50,333 nt of DNA, from NCBI GenBank assembly GCA_949738465.1, contig CATJBQ010000230.1, positions 1 through 50,333 on the forward strand, written 5' to 3'. Source of the stretch: an uncultured Lachnospiraceae bacterium. GTDB taxonomy: Bacteria > Bacillota > Clostridia > Lachnospirales > Lachnospiraceae. The position numbers and the translations under genes were made by a program. Below the pieces are notes generated by a model. The model ran no database searches, had not been told where the DNA came from, and worked only from the letters and a program-made list of their open reading frames with translations. This document shows, piece after piece, positions 42,903 to 50,333 of this stretch. Numbering within the stretch: position 1 is the stretch's first letter; each line of letters starts with the position of its first letter.

Positions 42903-43717
42903 ATATGGTAGAATTATTTGAGCAGGACCAGCGGACAATTGGCCGGCATTCTTCCAAGGGGAATCAACTGAAGTGGGAGAGTCATGGAATCTGGTATAAG
43001 GGGGATTATACCGGTTATGAAGGCCTGGCGGAGCATGTGATTTCCAGGCTGCTTCCGTTTACGGAGCTTAGGCCGCAGGAGTATGTCTGCTATGATACGG
43101 AGGAGATCCGGTATAAGCGTCAGATATACAGAGGGTGCAAAAGCCCCAATTTCCTGCCGGAGGGCTGCAGCCTGATTACGCTGGAACGCTTGTTTGAAAA
43201 TTGCTGCGGAATGGGACTGCATAAGTGCCTTTACCGCATACCGGATCACAAGGAACGGCTGCGCTTTCTGGTGACGCAGACGGAACGCTATACCGGGCTT
43301 CGGGATTTCGGGGTTTACATGAGCCGGCTTCTGACCATCGATACCTTGTTTTTAAATGAGGACCGCCATACCCATAATATTGCGGTTTTGCGGGATCCTC
43401 TGGGGGAGTATCACTATTGCCCGGCCTTCGATCATGGCGCCGGCCTTCTGGCGGATACTACCATGGATTACCCGCTGGGGGAGGATCCCCTGGAGCTTTT
43501 GGAGGAGGCACAGCCTAAGACCTTTTGTGAAAATTTTGACGAGCAGTTGGATATTGCGGAGGAGCTATATGGGCAGAATCTTCATTTTTCCTGTGGGAAA
43601 GGAGAGATGCTGGAGATTCTTGAGGAGGAGCCCTATTACCCTGAGGAGATCCGGCAGCGGGTCCAGGAGATCTTGCTGGCCCGTTACCGGAAGTATCGCT
43701 ATCTTTTTGAAAAATAG
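42899..43717 (+). CDS. HipA/CtkA-like serine/threonine kinase
   Basis: The 272-residue protein lacks the HipA N-subdomain and looks like a minimal kinase. Near the N-terminus SSKGNQLKW...GIWYKGDYTGYEGLAEHV resembles the Gly-loop and Lys region of HipA/CtkA. LFLNEDRHTHNIAVL (catalytic Asp155, Asn160) and FDHGAGLLAD (metal Asp178) complete the active site, so it should be active. GTG 42899 overlaps the HTH gene by four bases; ATG 42905 is an alternative. HipA toxins phosphorylate tRNA synthetases; CtkA phosphorylates host or own proteins. The target here is unknown. Confidence 0.75.
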   Translation: MNMVELFEQDQRTIGRHSSKGNQLKWESHGIWYKGDYTGYEGLAEHVISRLLPFTELRPQEYVCYDTEEIRYKRQIYRGCKSPNFLPEGCSLITLERLFENCCGMGLHKCLYRIPDHKERLRFLVTQTERYTGLRDFGVYMSRLLTIDTLFLNEDRHTHNIAVLRDPLGEYHYCPAFDHGAGLLADTTMDYPLGEDPLELLEEAQPKTFCENFDEQLDIAEELYGQNLHFSCGKGEMLEILEEEPYYPEEIRQRVQEILLARYRKYRYLFEK

Positions 43718-43783
43718 CCGGTGGTACTTTGGGGAAATTTGTGTTATAATCAAAAGCAGTGCAGGAGAAAAGAGGAGATTGCC

Positions 43784-45580
43784 ATGGAAGAAACATTACA
43801 GAACCTGTTGCGGAAGATTGACGGCTATATAGAAGAATCCCTGGATGAGAATTTTGACCGCTTTCTGGAGCACATGAAGAGGATCCTGGCGGAGCATCCG
43901 GAGCAGAAGGAGGATGTGGCCCGCTCTGTGGAGGAGAATATGGAGCGCTACCGCAGGAACCAGGCACATTTGAAGGAAGAACTGGAGCGGAGGGAGAAGG
44001 AGGCCGTGCCCGTGGAGCCGGAGACCGTTTCAGGGGAACCGGAAACCGTGCCCGTGGAGCCGGAGACCGTTTCGGGGGAACCGGAAACCGTGCCTGGGGA
44101 GCCGGAGAGTGTTTCGGGAGAACCGGAAACCGTGCCTGGGGAGCCGGAGAGTGTTTCGGGAGAACCGGAAACCGTGTCCGGAGAGCCGGAGACTGTTTCG
44201 GGAGGGCCGGAGGCTGTGAGACCGGATCCGGCAGCGGGGCGGGCAACGGCGAAGCCCCAGGGAAGCTCTGCGGAATATAAGATCGGAATCGGGGTTTTAA
44301 GCGCCATTGGCGTGCTGTTCGTGCTGGTGGGCCTGGTGATCCTGGTACGCAATTTCCTGCCGGACGTAGTGCAGGGAATGATGATGCTGTGCTTTTTTGC
44401 TCTGGTGTGGATTGCGTCCCAGTTCTGTCTGTCCCGTTTTGGCCACAAGCTGTTTCTGGGAGGGACGGCGGCAGGTATTACCGGGATGTATCTGGCGGTG
44501 ATAATGAATTATTATACCTTTGGCAGCTTTCCGGACTGGCTGACTCTGGGCCTTTTGCTTCTTACCGGGGTTATCGCCTGGGCGGCGGGAAGAACCAGTG
44601 GTTCGGCGGTAATCCAGTGCACAGGAGCGGTGGGATTTTTGTTCTTCTGGCTCTATCTGCCCTGGGGGGACAGCCTCTGGGCTTATCTTGTGATGCTGGC
44701 GGCGGCGGTCCTTTTAAATGTATTATGGCAGATGGGCGCGAAGGGAAAGTATATTTATGTGGTGCGCATGACACATCAGATTGCGTTTGTGATAAGTATG
44801 CTGATTTCTGCCGTTCTGCTGTCGCTGCGGGACATTCCGGGAGAAGAAGGGCCGCTGTTTCTCTACTGTGTTGTGGCGGTGATCCTGCTGAACCTGTTTT
44901 ACCTGGGCAGGGAGGACGTCGGCTTTATGGTGGTGTGGATCTGTGGAACCGTGCTGCTGCTGGCGTATCTGGCCGGCGTGTGGTTTGCAACGATATTTGC
45001 CGGGGACTACTGGTGGAACTGCCTGTTTTTACTGCTGGCGGCAGCCAATGTGGCATTTTTGCTTTTGAAAAAATTCCAGTGGCGCTATCATGTTTTTTAT
45101 TACCAGGCGGCGGGAGTGCTCCTGCTTCTGGCCTGCAGTGACGAGACCTGGTGGGTGGGGCTTTTGGCCACGGTGGCGCTGTTTCTCGTTGGGATCTGGA
45201 AGATCCGGGAGCATTCCCTGCTGCAGGAAATGATTATGCTGGGAGTTTTGACGGTAGAGGTTCTCTCGATTCCGACGGATTTTGCCTTTATGGTCAGCCT
45301 GTTTCTGATGGTGCTGGCGATTCTGGCCATTGTGGCGGGATTTGTACGCTGCCAGATGCCCCTTCGGATTTTTGGCTTATGCCTGTCCCTTTTTGCCTGC
45401 GCCAAGGTGGTGCTGTATGATTTCTGGGACCTGGAGCTTCTGGAAAAGAGCCTGCTGTTTCTGGGGGTCGGACTGATCGCCATCGCCATTGCACTGGTGT
45501 ATGCGGTGCTGGAGCATCAGCAGAAGAAGAAACGGATGGAAAGCGGGGATTCTTTAACGGAATCCAGGGATTTTGATTGA
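43784..45580 (+). CDS. DUF2339-like polytopic membrane protein with heptad-repeat linker
   Basis: ATG 43784 with GAGGAG upstream gives 598 residues. Residues 1-75 form an acidic coiled coil (EENMERYRRNQAHLKEELER); residues 76-145 are ten 7-residue repeats of the type SGEPETV/PVEPETV. From residue 165 on there are about 14 hydrophobic helices, starting IGIGVLSAIGVLFVLVGLVI and NFLPDVVQGMMMLCFFAL. This layout (coiled coil, low-complexity linker, many helices) fits DUF2339 proteins of unknown role. It lies directly after the HTH-kinase pair but has its own TATAAT (43745-43750). Confidence 0.65.
   Translation: MEETLQNLLRKIDGYIEESLDENFDRFLEHMKRILAEHPEQKEDVARSVEENMERYRRNQAHLKEELERREKEAVPVEPETVSGEPETVPVEPETVSGEPETVPGEPESVSGEPETVPGEPESVSGEPETVSGEPETVSGGPEAVRPDPAAGRATAKPQGSSAEYKIGIGVLSAIGVLFVLVGLVILVRNFLPDVVQGMMMLCFFALVWIASQFCLSRFGHKLFLGGTAAGITGMYLAVIMNYYTFGSFPDWLTLGLLLLTGVIAWAAGRTSGSAVIQCTGAVGFLFFWLYLPWGDSLWAYLVMLAAAVLLNVLWQMGAKGKYIYVVRMTHQIAFVISMLISAVLLSLRDIPGEEGPLFLYCVVAVILLNLFYLGREDVGFMVVWICGTVLLLAYLAGVWFATIFAGDYWWNCLFLLLAAANVAFLLLKKFQWRYHVFYYQAAGVLLLLACSDETWWVGLLATVALFLVGIWKIREHSLLQEMIMLGVLTVEVLSIPTDFAFMVSLFLMVLAILAIVAGFVRCQMPLRIFGLCLSLFACAKVVLYDFWDLELLEKSLLFLGVGLIAIAIALVYAVLEHQQKKKRMESGDSLTESRDFD
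44009..44218 (+). repeat. 21-bp coding minisatellite (10 heptads)
   Basis: The frame encodes ten 7-residue units in the order PVEPETV, SGEPETV, PVEPETV, SGEPETV, PGEPESV, SGEPETV, PGEPESV, SGEPETV, SGEPETV, SGGPEAV. Alternating unit types give a 42-bp higher-order repeat. Copy number is likely to vary between strains. Confidence 0.9.
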
Positions 45581-45649
45581 CTTGTCTGGCTGAAAAAGTT
45601 ATAGTATTTTATGAGATAAGGCTTTTTAGATGGAAAGGAGATTATTTTT

Positions 45650-46450
45650 ATGGGAAATTTTACAGGAAAGACAGTGATTATTACAGGAGCCGGCAGGGCG
45701 GTACTCAGTGACGGCAGATGTGGTTCCATCGGTTATGGGATTGCTACGGCTTATGCCAAGGAGGGCGCCAATCTGGTGATTACCGGACGTAATGTGAAGA
45801 AGCTGGAGGATGCGAAGCAGGAGCTGGAGGAAAAGTACGGCATCCAGGTACTCTGCATCCAGGCGGATGTGAATGCGGGATCGGACAATAAGGCGGTTGT
45901 GGAAAATGTGGTCAGGCAGACGGTGGATACCTTTGGCGGCATCGATGTGCTGATCAACAATGCCCAGGCATCGGCTTCCGGCGTGACGCTTGCGGACCAT
46001 ACCACCGAGCAGTTTGACCTGGCATTGTATTCCGGGCTGTATGCGGCATTTTATTATATGCAGGCCTGCTACCCCTATCTGGCCAAGAGTAAGGGCTCTG
46101 TGATCAATTTTGCTTCCGGGGCCGGGCTGTTTGGCAATTATGGGCAGTGTGCTTATGCGGCGGCCAAGGAGGGCATCCGTGGCCTTTCCCGTGTGGCGGC
46201 TACCGAGTGGGGGAAGGACGGCATCAATGTCAATGTGGTGTGCCCACTGGCCTGGACGGCACAGTTGGAGCAGTTTAAACAGGCGTATCCGGATGCTTAT
46301 GAGAAGAATGTCCATATTCCTCCCATGGGTCATCTGGGAGATTCGGAGCTGGAGATCGGGCGTGTCTGCGTGCAGCTTGCGTCCCCGGATTTTAAGTTCA
46401 TGACCGGAGAGACCATTACGCTGGAGGGTGGTTTGGGATTGCGGCCGTAA
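45650..46450 (+). CDS. SDR family NAD(P)-dependent oxidoreductase
   Basis: The 266-residue short-chain dehydrogenase has an expanded nucleotide loop, ITGAGRAVLSDGRCGSIGYG, where a classical TGxxxGIG is usual, then NLVITGRNVKKLEDA, LINNAQASASG (NNAG-like), Ser in INFASGAG and the catalytic YAAAK. The C-terminal end MTGETITLEGGLG is typical of FabG-like SDRs. It oxidises or reduces an unknown alcohol/ketone. An AAAGGAG SD lies before the ATG; its own terminator follows the stop. Confidence 0.88.
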   Translation: MGNFTGKTVIITGAGRAVLSDGRCGSIGYGIATAYAKEGANLVITGRNVKKLEDAKQELEEKYGIQVLCIQADVNAGSDNKAVVENVVRQTVDTFGGIDVLINNAQASASGVTLADHTTEQFDLALYSGLYAAFYYMQACYPYLAKSKGSVINFASGAGLFGNYGQCAYAAAKEGIRGLSRVAATEWGKDGINVNVVCPLAWTAQLEQFKQAYPDAYEKNVHIPPMGHLGDSELEIGRVCVQLASPDFKFMTGETITLEGGLGLRP

Positions 46451-46486
46451 GCGCATGATATTTTTGTGAAGATTTATGAGGAAACT

Positions 46487-46535
46487 GCCACCCGGGGCCG
46501 GTGAGAGATCATGGCGGGCCTGGGGTGGCTTTTTT
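46487..46535 (+). terminator. Terminator after the SDR gene
   Basis: GCCACCC (46487-46493) pairs with GGGTGGC (46523-46529), with inner GGCC/GGCC pairing, followed by TTTTTT. Confidence 0.82.
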
Positions 46536-46548
46536 GATCTGATAAGTC

Positions 46549-46577
46549 TTGACATCTTCCGGAAAAGCCCGTATGCT
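46549..46577 (+). promoter_or_regulatory. Promoter for the small ORF/membrane protein pair
   Basis: TTGACA (46549-46554) and TATGCT (46572-46577) with a 17-bp spacer begin just after the SDR terminator. Confidence 0.65.
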
Positions 46578-46625
46578 AAAAAGGTAATAGAAGACTATCT
46601 GGGTGAGCCAGAGGAGGTGCCTGGG

Positions 46626-46793
46626 ATGTATTCGGAAGCATTGAAGATCTTAGACCGGAATACTACGCGGTATATGATAGAGGAGCTGCAGAAGGAGAGG
46701 CAAAGCGGCGGAGAGGAAGCAGAAAAACGATGTTTAGCAGTAAGCAGAAATGGCTGCGGATCAGTAAATGGACCTGTGGCGTTGGAATTATAA
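46626..46793 (+). CDS. Small ORF, 55 residues, possible remnant of a PDDEXK/Rpn-like protein tail
   Basis: ATG 46626 has a perfect AGGAGGTG (46612-46619). The ORF-track start at 46476 runs through the SDR terminator and is rejected. The peptide MYSEALKILDRNTTRYMIEE, then LQKERQ, resembles, from memory, the C-terminal tail of Rpn/PDDEXK transposase-like proteins of Lachnospiraceae, and the codons just before it (DYLGEPEEVPG) continue that likeness, so it may be a fragment that now acts as a leader. It overlaps the next gene by 64 bases in another frame. Confidence 0.4.
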   Translation: MYSEALKILDRNTTRYMIEELQKERQSGGEEAEKRCLAVSRNGCGSVNGPVALEL

Positions 46794-47146
46794 TATTTGT
46801 ATTAATGCTTGCGTTTTACCTGGTGAAGATTTACACCGGGGGGCAGGGAATTCCCGTCTGGGTGCTGGCAGGCATGCTTATCGGGGCGGCGCTGATCCTG
46901 CTGAATGTGACGATACTGGGGATCTTAGAGCTCAGGGAGGAGCTTCTGGCAAAGCCCAAGCGGGCGCTGCTGGTTCTGCTGGCAGAGTTTGCCGTCCTGT
47001 TTTTTATTTATCTGGTGGTGATTGTCGTGTTTCGGGGAGAGGAATTCTCCTGGGTGCAGGCTTTATCCTGGTGCTTGATTATCATTGCGGTGGATAAGAC
47101 GCTGGCTTATTATCAGCGTTACCGTATGGATAAAAAGAAGAAGTAG
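46730..47146 (+). CDS. Small integral membrane protein of unknown function
   Basis: The 138-residue protein has about four membrane helices (TCGVGIIIFVLMLAFYLVKI, VWVLAGMLIGAALILLNVTI, ALLVLLAEFAVLFFIYLVVI and a shorter one near VQALSWCLIIIAV), and a basic C-terminus YQRYRMDKKKK. No conserved motif was recognised. The start overlaps the small ORF upstream; a weak GAGAGGAAG serves as SD. It is followed by the DMT transporter gene. Confidence 0.6.
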   Translation: MFSSKQKWLRISKWTCGVGIIIFVLMLAFYLVKIYTGGQGIPVWVLAGMLIGAALILLNVTILGILELREELLAKPKRALLVLLAEFAVLFFIYLVVIVVFRGEEFSWVQALSWCLIIIAVDKTLAYYQRYRMDKKKK

Positions 47147-47191
47147 GGCGGCCGGGCATTTTAGAAATCACATGGAACAAAGGAGAAGAAA

Positions 47192-48136
47192 ATGAGTAAC
47201 CAAAAAGTGAAGAGTTCACTGCTACTGTTTTTGACGGCGTTTATCTGGGGTGTGGCTTTTGTGGCCCAGAGTGTGGGGATGGATTACGTGCAGCCCTTTA
47301 CCTTCAACTGCGTCCGTTCCCTGATTGGCGGGATCTTTCTGATTCCCTGCGCTCTTTTGCTGGACAGGATCAGCCCGGAGCGGCGCAGGGCCAGGGAGGA
47401 GCTGGCAGCTTTGAATTTTGGGGAACGGAAGAAAAGGAGGAACCAGTTGCTGGCAGGCGGACTGATCTGCGGCGTTATCATGACGGTAGCCAGCAATTTA
47501 CAGCAGTTCGGGATTGTGCATACGACGGTGGGGAAGGCAGGATTTATTACGGCCATGTACATCGTGCTGGTGCCAATTTTTGGACTATTTTTGAAAAAAA
47601 GATGCGGCGCTACCGTCTGGATCGGCGTGTTGTTTGCTGTGGCAGGACTTTATTTTCTGTGCATGACAGGCGGCTTCGTGATCCAGTTGGGAGACGCACT
47701 GGTGTTCTTGTGCGCTCTGGCCTTTGCGGTACATATTATGGTGGTGGACCATTTTACCGTGCTGGTGGACGGGGTGCGGATGTCCTGTATCCAGTTCCTG
47801 ACCTGCGGCGTATTGAGCGGTATCTGTATGCTGTTGTCGGAGCAGCCCCGGATTGACAATATCCTGGCGGCCTGGCAGCCGATCCTGTATGCCGGGATCC
47901 TGTCCTGCGGCGTTGCTTACACCTTACAGATTATCGGGCAGCGTGGACTGAATCCCACGGTTGCCTCTCTGATTATGAGCCTGGAATCTGTGGTTTCCGT
48001 GTTGGCGGGGGCAGTCGTTCTTGGGCAGATGATGAGCGGGAGGGAGATCCTGGGATGTGTCTTGATGTTTATTGCCATTGTTCTGGCGCAGCTTCCCGGT
48101 TTCAACCGGAAAAAGCCGTCAGGTGCAGATGCATAG
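47192..48136 (+). CDS. EamA/DMT superfamily transporter
   Basis: The 314-residue membrane protein has ten predicted helices in two EamA repeats: SSLLLFLTAFIWGVAFVAQS begins the first, and LGDALVFLCALAFAVHIMVV the second, with the C-terminal NPTVASLIMSLESVVSVLAG typical of the family. A loop of about 30 charged residues (RISPERRRAREELAALNFGE) is inserted between helices 2 and 3. Members export amino acids, nucleotides or drugs; the substrate is unknown. The SD AAAGGAGAAG precedes the ATG. Confidence 0.9.
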   Translation: MSNQKVKSSLLLFLTAFIWGVAFVAQSVGMDYVQPFTFNCVRSLIGGIFLIPCALLLDRISPERRRAREELAALNFGERKKRRNQLLAGGLICGVIMTVASNLQQFGIVHTTVGKAGFITAMYIVLVPIFGLFLKKRCGATVWIGVLFAVAGLYFLCMTGGFVIQLGDALVFLCALAFAVHIMVVDHFTVLVDGVRMSCIQFLTCGVLSGICMLLSEQPRIDNILAAWQPILYAGILSCGVAYTLQIIGQRGLNPTVASLIMSLESVVSVLAGAVVLGQMMSGREILGCVLMFIAIVLAQLPGFNRKKPSGADA

Positions 48137-48169
48137 AAGCTATGTGAATGATGAAAGGAGTTTTGTAGA

Positions 48170-48850
48170 ATGAGATATGCAATTATCGGAAATACGATGC
48201 CGGCGGTGGAGATCCTGTTTGATGCGCCGGGAGAGACCATGTATACCCAGTCCGGCGGAATGGCCTGGATGAGCGAAGGGATTGAGATGGAGTCCAATAT
48301 GAAGGGTGGTCTGGGGAAAAGCATCGGCCGGATGTTTGGCGGCGAGTCTTTATTTATGGCGACCTACCGTGCACAGCGCGCCGGAGCTAAGATTGCCTTT
48401 GCCTCCACAGTGGCCGGTGAGGTGATGCCCATCGATGTGGGAGCGATCGGCGGTCTGATCTGTCAGAAGGGAGCGTTCCTCTGCGCCCAGAGCAGTGTCA
48501 ATCTTTCCGTTACCTTTACAAAACGGTTTTCAGCGGGGCTGTTTGGCGGGGAAGGATTTATCCTGCAGGATCTGTCGGGTTCCGGAATGGCATTTCTGGA
48601 GATTGATGGCGATAAGGTTGTAAAGGAGCTGCAGCCGGGAGAGGTGCTGAAAGTAGACACCGGCAACGTGGTGGCCTTTGAGCGGTCTGTTTCCTATGAG
48701 ATCGAGATGGTCAAGGGACTGAAAAATATTTTCTTTGGCGGAGAGGGCCTGTTTTTGACCAGGCTGGTGGGGCCGGGGAAGGTGATTCTCCAGACCCAGA
48801 ACTTCCATGAGTTTGCAGGAAGGATCATAGGGATGATTCCGTCAAAATAA
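48170..48850 (+). CDS. TIGR00266/AIM24 family protein
   Basis: The 226-residue beta-rich protein matches the TIGR00266/AIM24 family: MYTQSGGMAWMSEGIEMESN at the N-terminus, GESLFMATYRAQRAGAKIAF, and the glycine-rich FFGGEGLFLTRLVGPGKVIL near the C-terminus. Family members form double-stranded beta-helix assemblies of unclear role. GAAAGGAG precedes the ATG. It is the last plus-strand gene before the convergent cfa. Confidence 0.9.
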   Translation: MRYAIIGNTMPAVEILFDAPGETMYTQSGGMAWMSEGIEMESNMKGGLGKSIGRMFGGESLFMATYRAQRAGAKIAFASTVAGEVMPIDVGAIGGLICQKGAFLCAQSSVNLSVTFTKRFSAGLFGGEGFILQDLSGSGMAFLEIDGDKVVKELQPGEVLKVDTGNVVAFERSVSYEIEMVKGLKNIFFGGEGLFLTRLVGPGKVILQTQNFHEFAGRIIGMIPSK

Positions 48851-48868
48851 GAAATTTAGCAAAAATGA

Positions 48869-48890
48869 GGGGGCTGCGGTGGCAGCCCCC
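48869..48890. terminator. Hairpin between convergent genes
   Basis: GGGGGCTGC pairs with GCAGCCCCC around a 4-base loop, between the TIGR00266 gene and cfa. No long T-run on either side, so termination efficiency is uncertain. Confidence 0.6.
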
Positions 48891-48912
48891 TGTTGCGCTT
48901 GATATTGGAATT

Positions 48913-50079
48913 TTAATACCAGCGTGTCATGGGCAGATCATTGTTGACATCGTTGGTGAAAAGGATCTGGTGCAGGTCGATGATGCCGTTCATGAAGGTG
49001 GCGGCACAAGCGCACAGATACAGCTCCCACATCCGGGCAAATTCCTCATCGAACATAGACACCACCTGGTCCCTGTGCTTCTGGTAATTTTCATTCCAGC
49101 AGCGCAGCGTTTTGCTGTAGTGCCTGCGCATGCTTTCCACGTCCACGGTATAGAAGCGCAGATCGCCTGCGATATGCAGGATCTCCCGCAGGGAGGGGAT
49201 CACGCCGCCTGGAAAGATGTATTTTTTGATCCAGGCGTCCCCGGGATATTCCTTCAGGGCGCTGATATAATGCAGGAGGAACAGTCCGCCGGGCTTCAGG
49301 ATGTTCTTGGCACAGGAAAGGAATTGTTCATAATTGTCCCGGCCCACGTGCTCCACCATGCCCACGCTGACCACCCGGTCAAAGGTAATGTTAAGCTGGG
49401 GCAGATCCCGGTAATCCATCAGCTCTACCCGCAGATAATCCTCCAGGTGCTCCTCCAGGATGCGCTCCTCAAATTTTTTCTTCTGCTGGGAGCTTAAGGT
49501 AATGCCGGCGCCATGAATCTTATAGCGCTTTGCGGCTTCAATCAGAAGAAAGCCCCAGCCGCAGCCGATATCGCACAGCGTCATGCCCTCCTTCAGATAC
49601 AGCTTCTCCAGAATCCGGTCTACCTTATTGCACTGGGCCTGATAGAGGCTGTCTGCCTCATTTTTAAAATAACCACAGGAATAGCTCATGGTTTCGTCCA
49701 GCCACAGGCTGTAAAAGTCATTGCCAATGTCGTAGTGGGAGGAGACCTCCTTCTTCTGATTCTTTTTGGAGCTGGAGGTGAACATCAGTTTTTTCAGGGA
49801 TTTGGTGTCGGTGGAGAATTTCCCCATCTGGCCCATAAAATTGTAGAGGGCATGGTACAAATCGCCCTGGATCTCGATATCGCCCCGCATGTAGGCCTCC
49901 CCCAGCGCAATGGATGTGCTGGTTAAAAGATCGCCCACAGAAGGGACCTTATGAAAGACCACCGTAAAGGCAGGATCGCCCTCCCCGATTAAATGTGTCT
50001 CTCCCCCAATCACCATCTGGAAAGGATGTTCATCAAATTTGCTCATGAATTTGACCAGTTCGTTTTCTACAAGACTCAT
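48913..50079 (-). CDS. cfa: Cyclopropane-fatty-acyl-phospholipid synthase
   Basis: ATG 50079 follows GAGGTG by six bases and is preferred to the GTG at 50088, giving 388 residues. The N-terminal lipid-binding part (GEAYMRGDIEIQGDLYHALY) is followed by SSHYDIGNDFYSLWLDETMS (the bicarbonate/substrate region), SAM motif LCDIGCGWGFLLIEAAKRY, GITLSSQQ and FDRVVSVGMVEHVGRDNYEQ. Cfa adds a methylene from SAM to membrane phospholipid double bonds, usually in stationary phase or acid stress. Length typical. Confidence 0.95.
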   Translation of the reverse strand: MSLVENELVKFMSKFDEHPFQMVIGGETHLIGEGDPAFTVVFHKVPSVGDLLTSTSIALGEAYMRGDIEIQGDLYHALYNFMGQMGKFSTDTKSLKKLMFTSSSKKNQKKEVSSHYDIGNDFYSLWLDETMSYSCGYFKNEADSLYQAQCNKVDRILEKLYLKEGMTLCDIGCGWGFLLIEAAKRYKIHGAGITLSSQQKKKFEERILEEHLEDYLRVELMDYRDLPQLNITFDRVVSVGMVEHVGRDNYEQFLSCAKNILKPGGLFLLHYISALKEYPGDAWIKKYIFPGGVIPSLREILHIAGDLRFYTVDVESMRRHYSKTLRCWNENYQKHRDQVVSMFDEEFARMWELYLCACAATFMNGIIDLHQILFTNDVNNDLPMTRWY

Positions 50080-50184
50080 TTCTAACACCTCGTTATATTT
50101 TACTATATGATATGGTAATTATTACTATATCTCTCAGTATACCACTTTTGGGTAGAAAATTGCAAAAAAAATTTTTAAAATATA

Positions 50185-50213
50185 TTGACATTTGCCTGTA
50201 AATCAGATAGAAT
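50185..50213 (+). promoter_or_regulatory. tRNA-Phe promoter
   Basis: TTGACA (50185-50190) and TAGAAT (50208-50213) with a 17-bp spacer, 22 bases before the tRNA; it probably drives the following tRNA as well. Confidence 0.8.
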
Positions 50214-50235
50214 ATTACCGTTGCCGAAAGCACAG

Positions 50236-50308
<73 letters not shown>

Positions 50309-50311
50309 TCT

Positions 50312-50333
50312 GCGGGCGTAGTTCAATGGTAGA
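50312..50333 (+). tRNA. Partial tRNA, probably tRNA-Gly, cut by the window end
   Basis: GCGGGCGTAGTTCAATGGTAGA is the acceptor 5' strand and D-arm of a typical Firmicute tRNA-Gly. The anticodon is outside the window, so identity is inferred. It is three bases after tRNA-Phe, so the two form a tRNA cluster. Confidence 0.6.

Noticed and set aside
43948-44448. Minus-strand ORFs in the heptad-repeat region
   Set aside because: Their Ser/Gly/Pro repeats are the reverse reading of the plus-strand minisatellite, without SD or promoter.
46476-46625. N-terminal part of the 105-residue ORF
   Set aside because: It runs through the SDR terminator and a promoter; the perfect SD at 46612 points to ATG 46626.

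Overview
The window looks like chromosome from a spore-forming, anaerobic, gut-type Firmicute, most likely a Lachnospiraceae/Clostridium cluster XIVa member. The evidence is gene content and order, not a database search. A sporulation and cell-division block, HU-rqcP-yabP-yabQ-divIC-spoIIE-tilS-hpt-ftsH, follows the order known from Bacillus subtilis. There is also a SpoIID/LysM protein and a CotS-like protein, strong AGGAGG ribosome binding sites, and an LplABC/YesMN-type sugar uptake locus typical of gut Clostridia. Most genes are moderately GC-rich; 1-400, 1000-1600 and 4850-7030 are visibly AT-rich and look acquired.

Layout. 1-7.0 kb is accessory: a 26-bp palindrome, a GrpB-family protein, a NUDIX hydrolase, a SpoIID-PG_binding-LysM protein, an oxidase-like/GNAT fusion, and an AT-rich two-gene unit (YwgA-like + HD phosphohydrolase). 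7.0-9.5 kb holds a YkgJ-like cysteine-cluster protein, a URO-D superfamily protein and a SAM methyltransferase. 9.6-20.5 kb is a glycoside-use locus. On the minus strand lie a YesM-type sensor kinase, a YesN-type regulator, a binding lipoprotein, two permeases, a dicluster ferredoxin and an AprA/fumarate-reductase-like flavoprotein; a large cytoplasmic glycoside hydrolase is divergent. The flavoprotein/ferredoxin pair at the end of a sugar operon suggests redox processing of an imported glycoside or its aglycone.

20.9-27.5 kb is rich in tRNA/RNA metabolism: tRNA-Ala, a long beta-CASP nuclease-like protein, TcdA, TtcA-like and Cca, with a HAD phosphatase. 27.6-31.7 kb has a CotS-like protein, a PEGA lipoprotein and a phosphohexomutase. 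31.7-39.5 kb is the HU-to-ftsH block. Two signals stand out there: a hairpin that contains the yabP Shine-Dalgarno sequence, and a spoIIE promoter with a 21-bp spacer and Spo0A-box-like sequences, folded into the divIC terminator.

39.8-43.7 kb has a GH13 enzyme, tRNA-Tyr followed by two extra tandem copies of its own 3' end, and a HTH/HipA(CtkA)-like kinase pair with paired palindromic operators over its promoter. 43.8-50.3 kb holds a DUF2339-like membrane protein with a heptad-repeat linker, an SDR, small proteins, a DMT transporter, a TIGR00266 protein, cyclopropane fatty acid synthase, tRNA-Phe and the start of a probable tRNA-Gly.

The best candidates for something little described are the flavoprotein/ferredoxin sugar operon, the HTH/HipA-like module beside the tRNA-Tyr fragments, and the YwgA-HD pair.
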